A stretch of 64,000 nt of DNA, taken from positions 1 to 64,000 of the forward strand of contig MSJH02000763.1 of the NCBI GenBank assembly GCA_001931875.2, written 5' to 3'. Shown here one piece after another: positions 48,869-61,348 of the stretch. Below the pieces are notes generated by a model. That model did no database searches. It had not been told where the DNA came from and saw nothing but the letters and a program-made list of their open reading frames with translations. Position 1 is the stretch's first letter. Every line of letters begins with the position of its first letter. Position numbers and translations under genes: made by a program. This stretch comes from Byssochlamys sp. IMV 00236 (Eukaryota > Ascomycota > Eurotiomycetes > Eurotiales > Thermoascaceae).

Positions 48869-49372
48869 ATCCAGATTCCCCGAACCGGATGAAACGAAAA
48901 TAAAAAAGTTATGGGACTTTTCGACGGTCTTCTATTCAGGTCGACATGATGGCGTTTTTCTCGTCTTGTTGGCGGGCTTGTCCAACTTTACTGTAGCTAG
49001 GATGGAGATGGTCCATGGACCTGGAATGCAAGACACGATTCCCCAAACTCAAGGTGTCGCGGATTCTCCACATGGAGATGAAGCTTGATCGCCAATTTTT
49101 CCCCTTCTACTCCCAGTGTTGCTACTGGTGATTGTGTCCAAGTCGATGTTCGGTTGCTTATTCTCAGAAATGGGAGACTACGAACAGAGACTGGCGCACG
49201 TAGGGGTCATTGATGTGCCATTGTGCGCTTTTTCTCTCCTTTAACGGAGCTGCAATGCTGCATCAATGACCGGTAGTTATATATTTCACAATTTCGTAGA
49301 CCCTGACCCGGGGTATCATCCATGAACGCCTCTATGTATCAAAAACTTTTCCGGTCCAAGACAACGTGCCGT
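48869..49372. other. Intergenic between convergent eS17 and Rtr1 genes
   Basis: Joint 3' flank of the plus-strand eS17 and the minus-strand Rtr1-type gene. No other gene seen. Confidence 0.5.
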
Positions 49373-50431
49373 TCAAATCATGTCGAGCATATCATTGTCA
49401 TCATCCTCATCCTGAGCGTTTCCAGCATCAGGTCTCGCGTCCCTCGGGGTATAACCTTCGATTGATCCTCCTGCATAGTCCTCAGGTCGAGGCACGGGAG
49501 CGGCAGCGGCAGTGGCTTGGTCTTTCTCTACGATATGAACATCGACTCTGCCCGCGCGGAATGCGGGATTGGAGTCGCCTCGCTCGACAGCAAGCTCCCT
49601 CGAGCCGTCCCTGTCGTCGCTGACGGCCAACCGGCTCATATCCTCCAGCATCTCTGCATCCCGACTACTCCCTCCCCCCATATCCAGATGGCGCAAACCG
49701 TCCACAACATCTCGGACTGTCGGGACATTTTTGCCCTTGTGATTTCCACCCTTCATAGCCCTGGCCTCTTCCAGTAGCAAGATCTCTTTTCCTCGCCCAT
49801 CATCCGCTCTCCTCTCCCAGACCGGCTCTTCCGTCAGCTGCACACGAACGTACATGGCACGCTCCGCACATTCATCCGAACACCACATCTCCAGCTTTTC
49901 CTTGGGGACCACCTTCATCTCGCGCCCACGGCCACCTGCTCCGCTGCCCTTGGCGCCCCATACGATTCGAAATTTCGTTTTGGGGTCCTCCTTGCGGTGT
50001 TCTCGCGGACAGAGTGCATACCCACACAGACCCTCGATGTTGCGCTCCAGAATCAAGTTATCGTAGTCAGCTGGTTGGAATGGCCGAAGGGCCGATTTGA
50101 GGGCCTTCGCGTCGCTGGCAGAGGGCGCTGCGGGGTCTGCATTTGGAGCGGTTGGGAAGGAGACGAGCTCGAGGATGCGATCCAGAATTAGGGATTCTGC
50201 GTCTTTTTGAGCTTGGATTCGGTGCGCATGGTGCATAGCAATCGCCAGATGGCGCGGGTCTGGAGCTGGCTTGCTCTGCTGCGACGGAGGTTGCTGTCGT
50301 CGTGGGGGCTGCTGCTGCTGCTGCTGCTGTCTCATAGGCCCTGCTGGCCTGGGCTGTGAGGGACGAGCCTGCGCAGTCGAGGCCGCGTGAGCAGAAGGGA
50401 TGGAAGTCTTGAGGATAGGCTTGTCGGCCAT
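49373..50431 (-). CDS. rtr1: Rtr1/RPAP2-type RNA polymerase II CTD phosphatase
   Basis: A single exon of 352 aa. The Rtr1/RPAP2 zinc-binding fold is visible: C136 and C141 in LCGYALC (CxxxxC), then C184 and C188 in MWCSDECAERAMYVRVQL, completing the metal site. The segment QPADYDNLILERNIEGLCGY is the usual start of the domain. The product removes phosphate from Ser5 (or Tyr1) of the polymerase II C-terminal repeat and helps import polymerase to the nucleus. N-terminal residues 1-60 are Pro/Gln-rich with a Q7 tract coded by CAG repeats (50311-50330). C-terminal 100 residues are acidic and disordered. Length is slightly above the yeast protein. It is divergent from the Bbc1-type gene. Confidence 0.92.
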   Translation of the reverse strand: MADKPILKTSIPSAHAASTAQARPSQPRPAGPMRQQQQQQQPPRRQQPPSQQSKPAPDPRHLAIAMHHAHRIQAQKDAESLILDRILELVSFPTAPNADPAAPSASDAKALKSALRPFQPADYDNLILERNIEGLCGYALCPREHRKEDPKTKFRIVWGAKGSGAGGRGREMKVVPKEKLEMWCSDECAERAMYVRVQLTEEPVWERRADDGRGKEILLLEEARAMKGGNHKGKNVPTVRDVVDGLRHLDMGGGSSRDAEMLEDMSRLAVSDDRDGSRELAVERGDSNPAFRAGRVDVHIVEKDQATAAAAPVPRPEDYAGGSIEGYTPRDARPDAGNAQDEDDDNDMLDMI

Positions 50432-51214
50432 GGCGAGGTTGAAACAAGGTGCACGGAGCAGCCTGCCAGAGAAGAGATGAAGGGATCAAGCGCTGCCTAG
50501 CAGTCTGGGGGAAAATGAAAGGACCCCGCTAAATATGGCGCGCACCCAGGGACAGAAGGTGGTCAGTGTTGTTGGGGGCGCGCACGATGGTCGGTTTCAA
50601 GAGTGACAGAGCAGTGTTTAGTCCGTCGTGCCATGCAAGATACTCAGTAGAAACGTCGATAAATAATCAATAGATAATCCGTATACACGACGACCGGAGG
50701 GTGGCGGAGGGGTTCCCGTTGAAGTCTGAAGCACAGCCGGGTGGATCAAGCGGCAGCGGCTTCTGACTTGACGTTCGGCCGCCAAACGTGACGACGCCCG
50801 TCGACTTCCTCTCGACTGCAACTAAACCTCCAACTTCACCCCCCCGAGTAGTAGTTGGATACTCTGCTTCTTTCCCGATACCCATCCCACCCCCGTTTAA
50901 TGTTCCTCCCGGGAGGCTTATCCTGCGCACTGTGTGACTGCTGAGCGTGGCCGTCTCCATTATTTCTACCGGTATGTACTTACCCCTCTGGAGTACAGCT
51001 GTCAGCTGGGGAATGCTCTCTGCCTTACAGTGGATGCCCACCACTGACGTATCCGGCCAGGCTGCATTGCAGAGATCTTCTCAACTATCCATCCCGCATT
51101 GGCGAGCGCCCCATTAGATCAAGCTCGATTTCTTGTGTCCCCATCCCACCTGCGATCCATCGCAACCCCCTCGAGATCTCCTTTCCCCGCGATTGTCACG
51201 GCCCGGCTTGCCAG
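50432..51214. other. Divergent promoter, Rtr1 / Bbc1-type genes
   Basis: About 780 nt between two start codons. Rich in CCCGG and pyrimidine runs towards the Bbc1 side. No gene was seen. Confidence 0.5.
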
Positions 51215-54200
51215 ATGTCCAGTCCGCCGTTCACGGTCAAAGCGGTCTTCGAATACGCTTCAGACCATGCGGATGACCTGACGTTCTCCATCGGCCAGAT
51301 CATAACAGTGAAAGAGCAGGAGGACGACGATTGGTATTTCGGAGAGTATACGGACAGTTCAGGCTCCAGAAAGGAAGGTCTCTTTCCAAAGAACTTCGTG
51401 GAGAAATATGACCCTCCAGCTCCTCCCAGGCCAACGCGCCCTGTCAGGGCCAAAAAGGAATCAGAGGTTGTTGCTGCCCTTGAGCCGGTAGACTTCCCGG
51501 CCGCGGAGAGCATGGCAGCACCTGAGCCAGAACCCGAGCCAGAAGCTGAACCGGAACCTGTCCCAGAGAAAGAGCTTGCTCCTCAGAGAGTAGTTTCTCC
51601 TCCTCCAGCAGCTGCAGCTCCCGCTCCTCAAATTCCCGCCTCGCCTCCGAAACAGGCCCCTGTTCCCGCTCCGGCGCAGCCCTCAGCAGAACCACCGCAG
51701 AACTCCGCCTCCAAGCCTCCGCCCCCAGCCAAGCCCACTGGCTCGTCCTTCAGGGATCGCATTGCAGCATTCAACAAGCCAGCAGCGCCCCCCATTGCGC
51801 CGTTCAAACCTGGTGGGCTGAGCTCGCAGACTTTCATCAAGAAGCCGTTCGTTGCCCCGCCTCCAAGCAAAGATGCATACGTTCCCCAACCTAGAGAACC
51901 TCCTCCCAAGATCTACCGGCGGGAAGAGGATACCGAAGTTGTCAATCGTGAGCCTCCGGTGTCAGAGAGTCGACCTGTCTCACACGATACTTCTGAAGGT
52001 GCCACCGAGGAGCAACCCAAGCCCACTAGCTTGAAGGAGCGGATTGCTTTGTTGCAGCAGCAGCAATTGGAGCAGGCGGCTCGCCGTGCCGATGCAGCAT
52101 CCAAGAAAGAGAAACCCAAGAAGCCACCCCCAAAGAAGCGGGCACCGTCGCAAGAACGGGCCTCGGCGGAGAGTGTGGAAATGGAACGGACCGACACGGA
52201 TGAAACTGCAAGGGATCCTGCTACTGAAGTTGCTAAAGCCCAACAGCCATCGCGGGAACTTATGAGCGATACTAATGACGCCGATTACTCCGCCGCGGCT
52301 GACACCGAAGATGCAGATGAAACATCTACGAGTAAGGAGGATGCGGAAGATCGCCCTTCGCGGGAACCCAAAGAAAGCAAAGAAGAGGGCCACGAAGAGG
52401 AGGAAGAAGGAGAGGGAGAGGAGGAAGAGGAGGAGGACGAAGAGGACGACATTGACCCTGAGGTCAAGCGCAGAATGGAGCTTAGGGAGCGCATGGCTAA
52501 GATGAGCGGCGGTATGGGCATGATGGGCATGTTCGGCCCTCCCGGTGGTCTGCCTGGGATGCCTCCTGCTGGAGCTCGAAAACCAAAGCCGCCAGCTCCT
52601 GAAAGAAAGCAGTCTGCTGATTCTCAGAGAGCGGATCCGGCGGCCTATGCACCTCCTGTTCCTATCATGGCTCTGCCTGGAATGAATGCCCGGAAGGCAC
52701 CTGAACCCGTGCCTCAAGTAGAGAAGGAAGAAGATACTCAAGTGGTTTCTATTACTGAGCAACATCCTGCAGACGAAGTATCTGATATCGAGGATGTCGC
52801 TCCTGCGGAGACTTCTCGTGCCTCGATCGACAGACCAGCTCCGCCTCCGCCTCAAGGTAAGAGACGCCCGCTTATTTTCTTCAATACACCACATGTAATT
52901 CTAACTATGAGTGAAGAACGTCCAGTGCCTCCTCCAATCCCTTCAGAGCAGCCTACATCGGCGCCACCTGTGCCAGAAGGTTAGTACAATGCCCCCAGTT
53001 ATAAAGTTATACTCCTGAGTAACAAAATATGCAGCCCGACCCATTCCACCGCCGCCGCCAAGGTCTCCTGTCTCAAGTAAAGGCGAAGAGTCAGACGACG
53101 AATTGTCTGTCCATGCCAGGAATTTGTCTCTGAACGCTGTAGCTGTTGGCCAGACTCCTGCAAGGTCTGCACCTCCTGTTCCAGACCAGGAAACATCTCC
53201 CCGATCACCAAATCGTTCATCCGTATACATCGCTACCTCACCGAAATCCCCAACCGCCGTTTCCGAAAAGAGGCTCAGTCGACCTCCCCCACCGATTCCT
53301 ACCAATCCGCCTCAGTCTCCTACTCAAACTAGAGCACCTCCCCCCGTGCCTTCGATGAGCCGTAGATCCACAACTGACAGCAAGGCGACCAGTGTGCCCT
53401 CTGCCGCCCATCAAGCTGGAGAAGGCAGCGAAGGAGAGGTGACGGAATATGACGGAGATTACGATACTGATATCGCCTCCGGTGCAAAATTCAAGGACGC
53501 GCTCACTGCTCATGGACGTGATTCGAGCATAGATGATGGTACTATTACTGACGAGCCCTCCCTTCAATCACCTGTAGCTCCAGAGTCCCGACCTCCACCT
53601 CCTCCACCAAGTGTTCCAAGGGCAGTACCGCCGCCTCCTCCAAGTCAACCTCCGAAGAGCAGGGGATCTGTGGATATGCCGAGGGCGCCGCCGCCACCGC
53701 CCCCTGCTCCCAGGGAGCAATCGTTTGAAGACGACGAGTATGACCCCTACCGTTACAATGCTCCTTCTTCTCGTCACGGCGCTCCTCCTACGCCTCTCTC
53801 TCAGCCACGAACAGCGGAGACATACGATGAGCTCTATGATACCTCCCCAGTGCAGACTCAGAGTCAGCCACCGCCGCCTCCACCACATGACAGGCGGTCG
53901 TCTGTTGCTCCTCCGCCTCCTACCCAAGGTTCATCTGGACCCCCTCCTTCATCGCGGGGATCTCGCCAGTCTGTTGATCTTCTAAGAAACCAGGGAGGAA
54001 ACAGCCGGAGGTCCATGGATATTTCGCGCCCATCTCTGGACCAAGGATATATAGCGATGGATGTGGATCTTGGCCAGGCAAGTCTCTGGTGGACAGCACC
54101 AAACACTCTTCCTCCTGTGTTTCAGAACAGGAAAGATCTTCTCTACGAGATTGAGGAATCGAGCTTCACCAAGCGAGGCGGTAAAACTATTATCTCAAAG

Positions 54201-54821
54201 GATGTCTACGTTCTTTTCATGGACTATTCTCAGACAGTTATTACTGTCCAGTACGACGCCAGAAGTCCTTCTGATGCTTCGTTTGAACAGCGCCATGAGC
54301 CCCCTCCCAACAGACCGCGCCAAGATCAGTTAGAGCAAGCTCACCTGCAGTTTGGCACCCGTATCTCGGATGCTGTCAACGCAGTTCAGAATACTACTGT
54401 CGCCGACGGGACACCTCACGCATTGGTTCAGCACCTTATCTCCCCACTTAAGGACGCGCTGCTTCCTGTGGGAATACGGGCCTATGGTGCTCTTGTGTAC
54501 TCCAACCTGGCCAATGCATCTGTACAGCAGAATGACGAGATTCGTGCCGGTGATATTGTCAGTTTCCGCAATGCACGTTTCCAGGGCCACCGCGGGACTA
54601 TGCATCAGAAGTATAATACCGAGGTCGGGAAACCAGACCACGTCGGTGTCGTTGTGGACTGGGACGGGACAAAGAAGAAGATTCGTGCATGGGAGCAGGG
54701 TCGGGAGAGCAAGAAGATCAAGATGGAGAGCTTCAAACTCGGTGATCTGAAAAGTGGAGAGTGCAAGGTGTGGAGAGTCATGCCGCGCAGTTGGGTCGGC
54801 TGGGACAGTGGGAAGGAGTAA
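51215..54821 (+). CDS. bbc1: Bbc1/Mti1-like SH3-domain actin-patch protein
   Basis: Three exons, join(51215..52856,52917..52979,53035..54821), give 1163 aa with all phases closing. A classical SH3 domain occupies residues 4-68: VKAVFEYASDHADDLTF, IGQIITVKEQEDDDWYFGEY, then GLFPKNFVEKY. Long Pro-rich stretches (PPAPPRPTRP, PPPPPSVPRA, PPPPPAPREQ), acidic and KKxKPP segments and a charged coil-forming region (ERIALLQQQQLEQAARRADAA) follow. The C-terminal 250 residues form the conserved Bbc1/Aim3 fold (RKDLLYEIEESSF, GRDWDGTKKKIR-like WDGTKKKIRAWEQGRE). Yeast Bbc1 binds myosin-I and Las17 and restrains Arp2/3 actin assembly at endocytic patches. The role here is inferred from the domain order. 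Confidence 0.9.
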
Positions 54822-56056
54822 TTTATTCTGGAGATACGGAAGATACTCCGGAACCTCCTATTAATCCAGGTAATTTTGGGTCTCTCATACGGTTCGAAGA
54901 CAATGTCGACGGCGGAATCCTCCTTTCTCCCCCAGTTGTCACCGTATAGCCCACGCAAATAAGTCACCGAAATCATCACGATGTAGATGTCCCTTTTGTT
55001 TGCCCCTTTTCACTTTGTTTATTCTCGTCCTTCGGTCTCCGATGGGGTCGAAATCAGATTGGGAATCGAATCCAATCCAATCAGACAATGTATCTACGTA
55101 CCTAACCTTGAGTTATCTGTTTGTCCCCGCTCGAGAATCCATGCCTTGTATGTTATGACTTATTTCCTTGACCCCTTTCGATTCTCTATCATCTAATAGA
55201 AACCATGGACAATCCTACATCACTCCCGCCTCAGCCATTTCTCGTCATAATTCAGTTGGGATTGCGCAAGGTTTGCGAACTCTATGCTCCCTTTGTCTTC
55301 ACGTATTCACCAACTATGCAAATGCATCCAGCTTTGGAATCGTTGCTATCTTTCCATATCCATTTCTTCTTTTCGAATCTTCTACTTATTTCAACCCAAG
55401 CATATCTAATAGCAAATCACTATACACAAAGTGGCAGCTTCAGTAGCCTACGATAGCGTTAATAGAGTGCACGTGTTCCCAATAGTAAAAGCTGCATCTA
55501 GTTCTTAATGGCACATTATTAGTTATACCCTTCTGCTACCCGTCAACGGCACCTCGGCTCTCCTTACCATTCTCCGAAAATCTCCAACCAATTATTCAAA
55601 TACTTTATAAACTGCAGATCTCACTTGCTAGATTTCTGCAAGATCAACTTGTTAGCAGCTAGATCTGCATATCTTTCTCCACCTGTTCATAAACATGTTT
55701 TTAGCCCAATCAGAACACTATTACTCTAAATACGGCCCACCGTTCAGCTTGATCTATTTCAGCCTTTTTTTTTTCTCCCAAAAATGAGGTCACCAATTGT
55801 CCTATCTGTTACTGAATGCGGCGGGACCTAATGGAACTGCAGGTCATCTCCTCGCCTTGTTTACCCCTCCGAATTCGGTCTTTAAAAAATTCCCACACAG
55901 ACAGATAAACAAATATAAGCACAGTCGTCGATTTCTAGTCTCATCGTCATGTCATCCCTTGTCTCAATCACGACAGCATTGAGCATCTGATTTCGAGCCT
56001 CTTACCACGCCTTTCTAACTCAAAAAGGCGCCTTGCCCTCGTTAAAAACAGACAAT
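54822..56056. other. Intergenic before the EgtB-like gene
   Basis: 1.2 kb of AT-rich DNA with several CCAAT-like words (for example near 55070 and 55700). I looked in particular for an EgtD-type methyltransferase frame and found none. Short frames only. Confidence 0.55.
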
Positions 56057-58050
56057 ATGAAACCAAACTCTTCCACCTCCCCAAATCCATACGCATTCCC
56101 ACTAAAACCGAAAGATTACGCCCCAAACCCGGTCCCAAGTCTAGAAGAATGGCACAAGCTATGGACAGCATGGGAGCTTGTAACGTTAAAAATGATCCCG
56201 AAAGAAGCGTTACATGAAAAACCAATCCCGTTGCGGAATCCTCTTATTTTCTACTTAGGTCATATACCAACTTTGTAAGTTTTGATTCTCTTTCGTCATT
56301 GTTTGGGTTTTTCTTTTATTCTCGGACCTAGATTTTTTTTTTTTTTTTTTCGTCTTCAAAACAGTATTTGCTCATACGTATGCTATAAATATTTACAATA
56401 TTAGTGAAGATATTCATCTTGCACGAGCAACGAATGAGTCCGCAACTGAACCTGAGTATTATCAGCGCATTTTTGAAAGGGGGATAGATCCGGATGTGGA
56501 TGATCCTACTCAATGTCATGACCATAGCGAGACCCCGGATACTTGGCCGGAGTTGCATGAGATTGTGGAGTATCGAGGGAAAGTCTGCAAGCGGATCAAG
56601 GCGCTTTATGATTCTGGAAAGGATTGGTCGGATAGAACTGTAGGTCGGGCTCTTTGGATTGGGTTTGAGCATGAAGGTATGTACATACATAGTATATATC
56701 ATCAAAGGGGAATGGAACCTCAAGAGAAAGAAATGAAAAAAAAAAGGAAATAGACCAAACTAACCACACGCAACAGGACTCCATCTAGAAACCTTCCTGT
56801 GGATGACGATTCTAAGCCCAGACATTCTCCCACCCCCATTACCCAGACCGGATTTCGTCTCTATGGCTGAGAAAGCTGCGCGCGAACGAGTTGAGAACCA
56901 ATGGTTTCGTATCGCCCCGCGGACCTTTTCAATCGGTATCGAAGACCCAGAAGACGATAGCAAGAGCAATGGCTTCTTTGCATGGGACAACGAGCGCGAT
57001 CCGTACGAGGTCTCTGTTCATGGTTTCGAAGCACAGGGCCGACCTGTCTCTATTGGAGAATATGCAACGTATCTGGTTGAAACTTCTCAGATGGATCGTA
57101 TACCGATCTCATGGACGCGTGAATCTTCTCTCTCTGGCAAGACTATTGCCAGTGACTACTCGTATGGAGAAGATATCGATGTTCAGAAGAACTTCATCGA
57201 TGGTCTCACTATCAAGACTGTTTTCGGTCCTGTTCCTCTTAATCTTGCGCTTGACTGGCCTGTTTATATCTCATATAATGATGCAGAAGCGTATGCAGAC
57301 TGGGCAGGGGCTCGGATTCCCACTCTCCATGAAGCACGCAGTATTCATCGACAAGTCGAAGAGGAAAAAAAGATTGCCGCGAACAACAGTGATGCGTTAG
57401 TATAAGCCCCTCACCCCTTTTCTCAACCCATCCTCATCCGCTCCTGTCTGAATCATGAGACTCCCCACGCTACTACTACTACTAACTCACAACCACCACA
57501 CAAGAAAACAAAACCTAATAATACCCGGCATATCCCGAGAAGACATCTACATCGACCTAACAGGCTGCAACGTCGGCTTTCGCAACTTCCACCCTACTCC
57601 CGTAACGCAGAACGGCAATCGACTCTGCGGCCAAAGTGATATGGGCGGCGCTTATGAGTGGACGAGTTCTCTATTTGCGCCTCAGCCGGGTTTCAAACCG
57701 ATGGATATATATCCTGGGTATAGTGGTGGGTGTTTNNNNNNNNNNNNNNNNNNNNNNNNNNNNNNNNNNNNNNNNCTTTATTTATTCGAGTGGTTTGTTG
57801 GATAATAATGAGTGACTGATTTTGTATGTACATACTTAGCCGATTTCATGGATGGAAAACATATTCTCGTCGTGGGAGGAACGTGGGCGTTGCATCCGCG
57901 GATTTCTGGAAAGAGGACTTTGTAAGTTGTCTCTCTATTGTTCTGTCTTGAAACTCCGTGTACGTGAATTAATGCAGTCACAGCCTCAATTGGTGGCAGA
58001 AAAGCTACTCATATTCCTGGGTCGGTCTTCGACTGGTCCGGAATGTCTAG
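56057..58050 (+). CDS. Standalone EgtB-like protein (DinB plus FGE-sulfatase domains)
   Basis: Six exons, join(56057..56274,56405..56676,56777..57395,57505..57725,57840..57921,57978..58050), give 494 aa with all phases closing. The protein matches the C-terminal half of fungal Egt1: a DinB-like domain with iron ligands H69 (FYLGHIPT) and H162/H166 (EHEGLHLET), the typical ERGIDPDVDDPTQCH block, then a formylglycine-generating-enzyme-like domain with LTGCNVGFRNFHPTPVT, RLCGQSDMGGAYEWTSS, DFMDGKHILVVGG and a C-terminal SYSYSWVGLRLVRNV. In Egt1 this part oxidatively joins cysteine to hercynine. The N-terminal methyltransferase that makes hercynine is absent here and not encoded upstream. The assembly gap at 57736-57775 falls inside the fourth intron, so the protein is complete. 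Confidence 0.88.
57736..57775. other. Assembly gap (40 N) within an intron
   Basis: The gap follows a GTGGGT donor at 57726 and precedes a TTAG acceptor at 57839; the coding phase across it is G|CC. Its true length may be larger, but no coding residues seem lost. Confidence 1.
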
Positions 58051-58635
58051 GATTATGTGTCCTGAGAGGATGTTCTCGGGATTTGGTAATGATAGATGGA
58101 TGAGATCTGTACCTGCATCTGTATAGAACTTACGATACGAGTTTGTCCGCCACTTGATACTTGCTTGTGGCGATCTATAAATTCGTATAGCTCTCTTATT
58201 GAAGCAGTGGAACTCGTTGATTTACACTCTACAAGAGGAATGGAATGGTCTTGATGCCAAAAAAGCAAAATGAATGCCCTTTCTAGATAACAATAAGTAT
58301 AGATAGATAGAAATAAACAAGACGGGAATAGAATACATAAATGCAAAGCCAACCTATCTAAGTAAAACGGCCGACAGCCCAATGGTATAGCCATAACCGT
58401 GAAGAAGAGAATATATTCGAGACTGGACATGAAGAAAAGGGCCAGGTCTCAGGCAGAAGATCGGATATAGCAGAAGCAGGTCAATCTCTAATTCCTTTCC
58501 GTGAGGCAGCCAACTTTTAGCAACGTTCCTTTCTCCCCCATTGAAGACTCCAGACTCTCCACTTTTTGGATCGAATACTACACGCGGACCCATAGAAGGG
58601 AAGGAAAGGAAATGGTCTCGACAGGGAGTACAAAA
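58051..58635. other. Intergenic between convergent EgtB-like and AP-1 beta genes
   Basis: The shared 3' flank of two convergent genes. No gene or strong motif was seen. Confidence 0.5.
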
Positions 58636-61348
58636 TTACAGCAACAGCAACTCCCCAGTTGCTGCTCCGCCAGCCGCCTGCGGTTGATAGATCTGCTGCT
58701 GGTTCTGGTTGACGACGTACGATGTCTGCGGGGCTCCTCCTCCGCCAGCTCCAAAGTCGTCGCGTTCACCTAGATGCATTGCTGCCATCTGCTGGCTGCC
58801 AACGTTGTTGAAGTATACGTCTGCAGCGTTGACTGCAGCGGCCAGGTCGCCTTTGTTGGACGGCATGCCAGAGGTAGGAGAAATAGCCGTTGCATCTGGG
58901 ACGGGGCTCATGAGATTCATAATCCCATTGCTGGTGGTGTCCAGCTTTGGTTTCTGGAGAGCTGGGCTGGGTTGCAGCTTTTTTGCTCTGGCCGAGCGGA
59001 AGACCTGCTGGACGGGTTTCAAGTAGACAGTGGCGAGAGTACCAACGCTGAGACACAGCTCCTCGAGTGTGCGAGGGTCGAGCTTCTCGCTCTCAGCCGT
59101 GATGGGTGGCTTTTCACCCATGACAATTTGCTTCGCAGAAGCAGGATCGGTAGACAGAAGGCGCCAATACATGTACCCTCTATCCCTCAGATCTGGGTCA
59201 TCCGTGTCCTCTGTGCACCATTTCAGCACCTGGGGCACCAGTTTCTGCCCCTTCGTCGGACGCTGAATAAACATCTTCACAGTAGCTGTGAGTAATGCCA
59301 GCTGTACGTCGATGGTCTCATCATGGAAAGTTGCCAGGTAGTCCTGCAGCAAACTATCCGAGTTTTCAATTCGATCAGCATACTGACCGATAATCCAGAT
59401 GACGGCGGCCTTGGCTTCTGGCTCGTCCAATTCATCAATATTCGAGATGACAGTGCCGATGATGCCTTCGTACTGATTAGGGTACTTTCGGAAGATATTC
59501 CGGATGACGACGGTTGCTTCCTGCACGATATAAGGGATCTTGGCATTGACCAGCTCTAGGAGCGTATCAATACACTCGCGAGCCGCAGACTCGATCTTGA
59601 TGGCCAACTTTCCGATTGCGCGCACAGCCTTGCGCACGAAGTGAACATCAATTTCCGTAGCGTATCTGTGTTAATGTTAGATGATGCATCGAACGCTGCA
59701 GATAAACGGCCACTTACTCGCGAAGCTCTGCCAAGACAATGGAGATATTATCCTTGGTGGTAAGCATGAAGATCAACTCCAGCTTAGTCACCTTGACATA
59801 GATAGGGTCATTATATTTACAGAAGAAGACGCGGATATCGTTCCGCAAGACCTCAGGCCTTTTCTGCAGAATTAGAATCGCGTTTCGGAGCGCTAAATAC
59901 TGTACTTCCGGAGGTTTCGATAACAACGTGACCAGAGGCGGAGAGAGTTTTCGTGCGAGAGCGGTGATTTGTCGTTCATCCGCAATGTAGTTCATCAGAT
60001 AAAGGATGACACGGATCGATGTCAAAACCACTGCTGAATTGGAATGAGAAAGTCGAGGCGCTATACGCTCTGCCAATAATAGCGCCTCTGAGGATTCTTT
60101 CGGTACATAAGCCATTAAAGCTTCCAGGATGTACGTCTGGCCCCATCTGGAAAACATTAGCAAAGATCATAACGGACATGCAGTCCAACAGTCTTGAAAT
60201 AAGGGAACCATACTCGGAGCAGTCAGGCAGGATCGACACTACTTTCGATGCACTGACGTAGTCAATGGTGAGAGAGATCGACTCACTACGCTCCCAGATA
60301 TCCGTCAACGCGGCAAGAACACTGGAAACAACGGTAGGGTTATCATCTTTCAACATCCGATTGAGTCGATCAATGAGATCCGAGTTCTCGACAAGCTTCT
60401 TGTCATGATCATAGAGCTTGGCGACACAGAAAGCCGCGGTTTTCCTCACGTAGGGATCTGAGTCGGTCATGAGACGTTTCAATGGCTGAACCGTTGCCTC
60501 CACAAACTCCTTCACATGAACGTAGGAAATGGTTCGCAGAGCCAATGCGCGCACCAGCGGGTTGGTATCGTCCATATCCTAAAAGATCTCTCATCAGCAT
60601 ACCCAATCAGGAAAATATTTCAGATCCCGCACGTACATCCACCAACGTCGGCAGCGCTTTCAAAGCATCTGCTGGTTTTATTCTCGCGTAATTGACCAGA
60701 AACAGAAAGCACCTGTCACAGCACGATCAGCATATGCCCCCGACTCCTCAAGTATCAACATCCCATACATCTTCTTGATCTCCAAACTCGGAATCGTCAT
60801 GCAGGCAATGACATCTGGGAACAGGCCGATCATGTCATTGTTGCTCATGGTCATGTTGGCGACAATCTTCTTGAGGGCGATCTTCTTTGCGGAGTGGTTC
60901 CGATCCTTCTTGCCGCCGCTGTTGAGCTCCTGTCGCAACTCTGCAACTTTGCCCTGTCGAGTACGAGCACATGGTGAGAAATTGTAAGGAGTATATGGAA
61001 CGATTCCAACAAACATAGGGCCCAAATAAAAGAGCAATGGGGTAGAAAAGGATAACCAGTGGAGGATATCAGGGACCAGTAGTAAAAAAAGGCAACTAGA
61101 GCACCAGCACAGCTATATGCTGAGGGCCGCTGCAGCAACTTGATAGCAAATGCATTCACTAATGACGCAGAGTAGCTGTCTAGTGAAGTATCCAATTCTA
61201 GACCGGCCGTATAGCGTCCAAACCGCAAAAGGGGTGGTGGCGGGGATAACAATCGGGCAAGCATCAAGATAACAGGAAGCGGGGGGTAACGAAGTCTAAA
61301 AAGACCTACCCTTGCGAAGAGCTTCGCATCTCCCCCGCCCGAACTCAT
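58636..61348 (-). CDS. apl2: AP-1 complex beta subunit (beta-adaptin)
   Basis: Six exons, complement(join(58636..59665,59718..60146,60214..60578,60637..60712,60769..60953,61310..61348)), give 707 aa with all phases closing. It is the armadillo-repeat trunk of a beta-type adaptin: FARGKVAELRQELNS, MTMSNNDMIGLFPDV, DDTNPLVRALALRTIS, DPYVRKTAAFCVAKLYD, KYNDPIYVKVTKLELIF and VRKAVRAIGKLAIKIE. The hinge near residue 600 on is short and Gln/Ala-rich, and no ear (appendage) domain follows, as in fungal AP-1 beta. AP-1 sorts clathrin-coated cargo at the trans-Golgi and endosomes. AP-2 beta is possible but less likely at this length. The first intron (60954-61309) is 356 nt, far longer than the others. 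Confidence 0.92.

Noticed and set aside
49373..50431. Polyglutamine CAG tract as an unstable repeat of interest
   Set aside because: Only seven codons within a disordered Pro/Gln tail, ordinary for fungi.
51980..52894. 304-codon antisense frame in the Bbc1-type gene
   Set aside because: Mirror of low-complexity Glu/Lys/Pro codons; Arg/Leu/Phe-rich nonsense composition.
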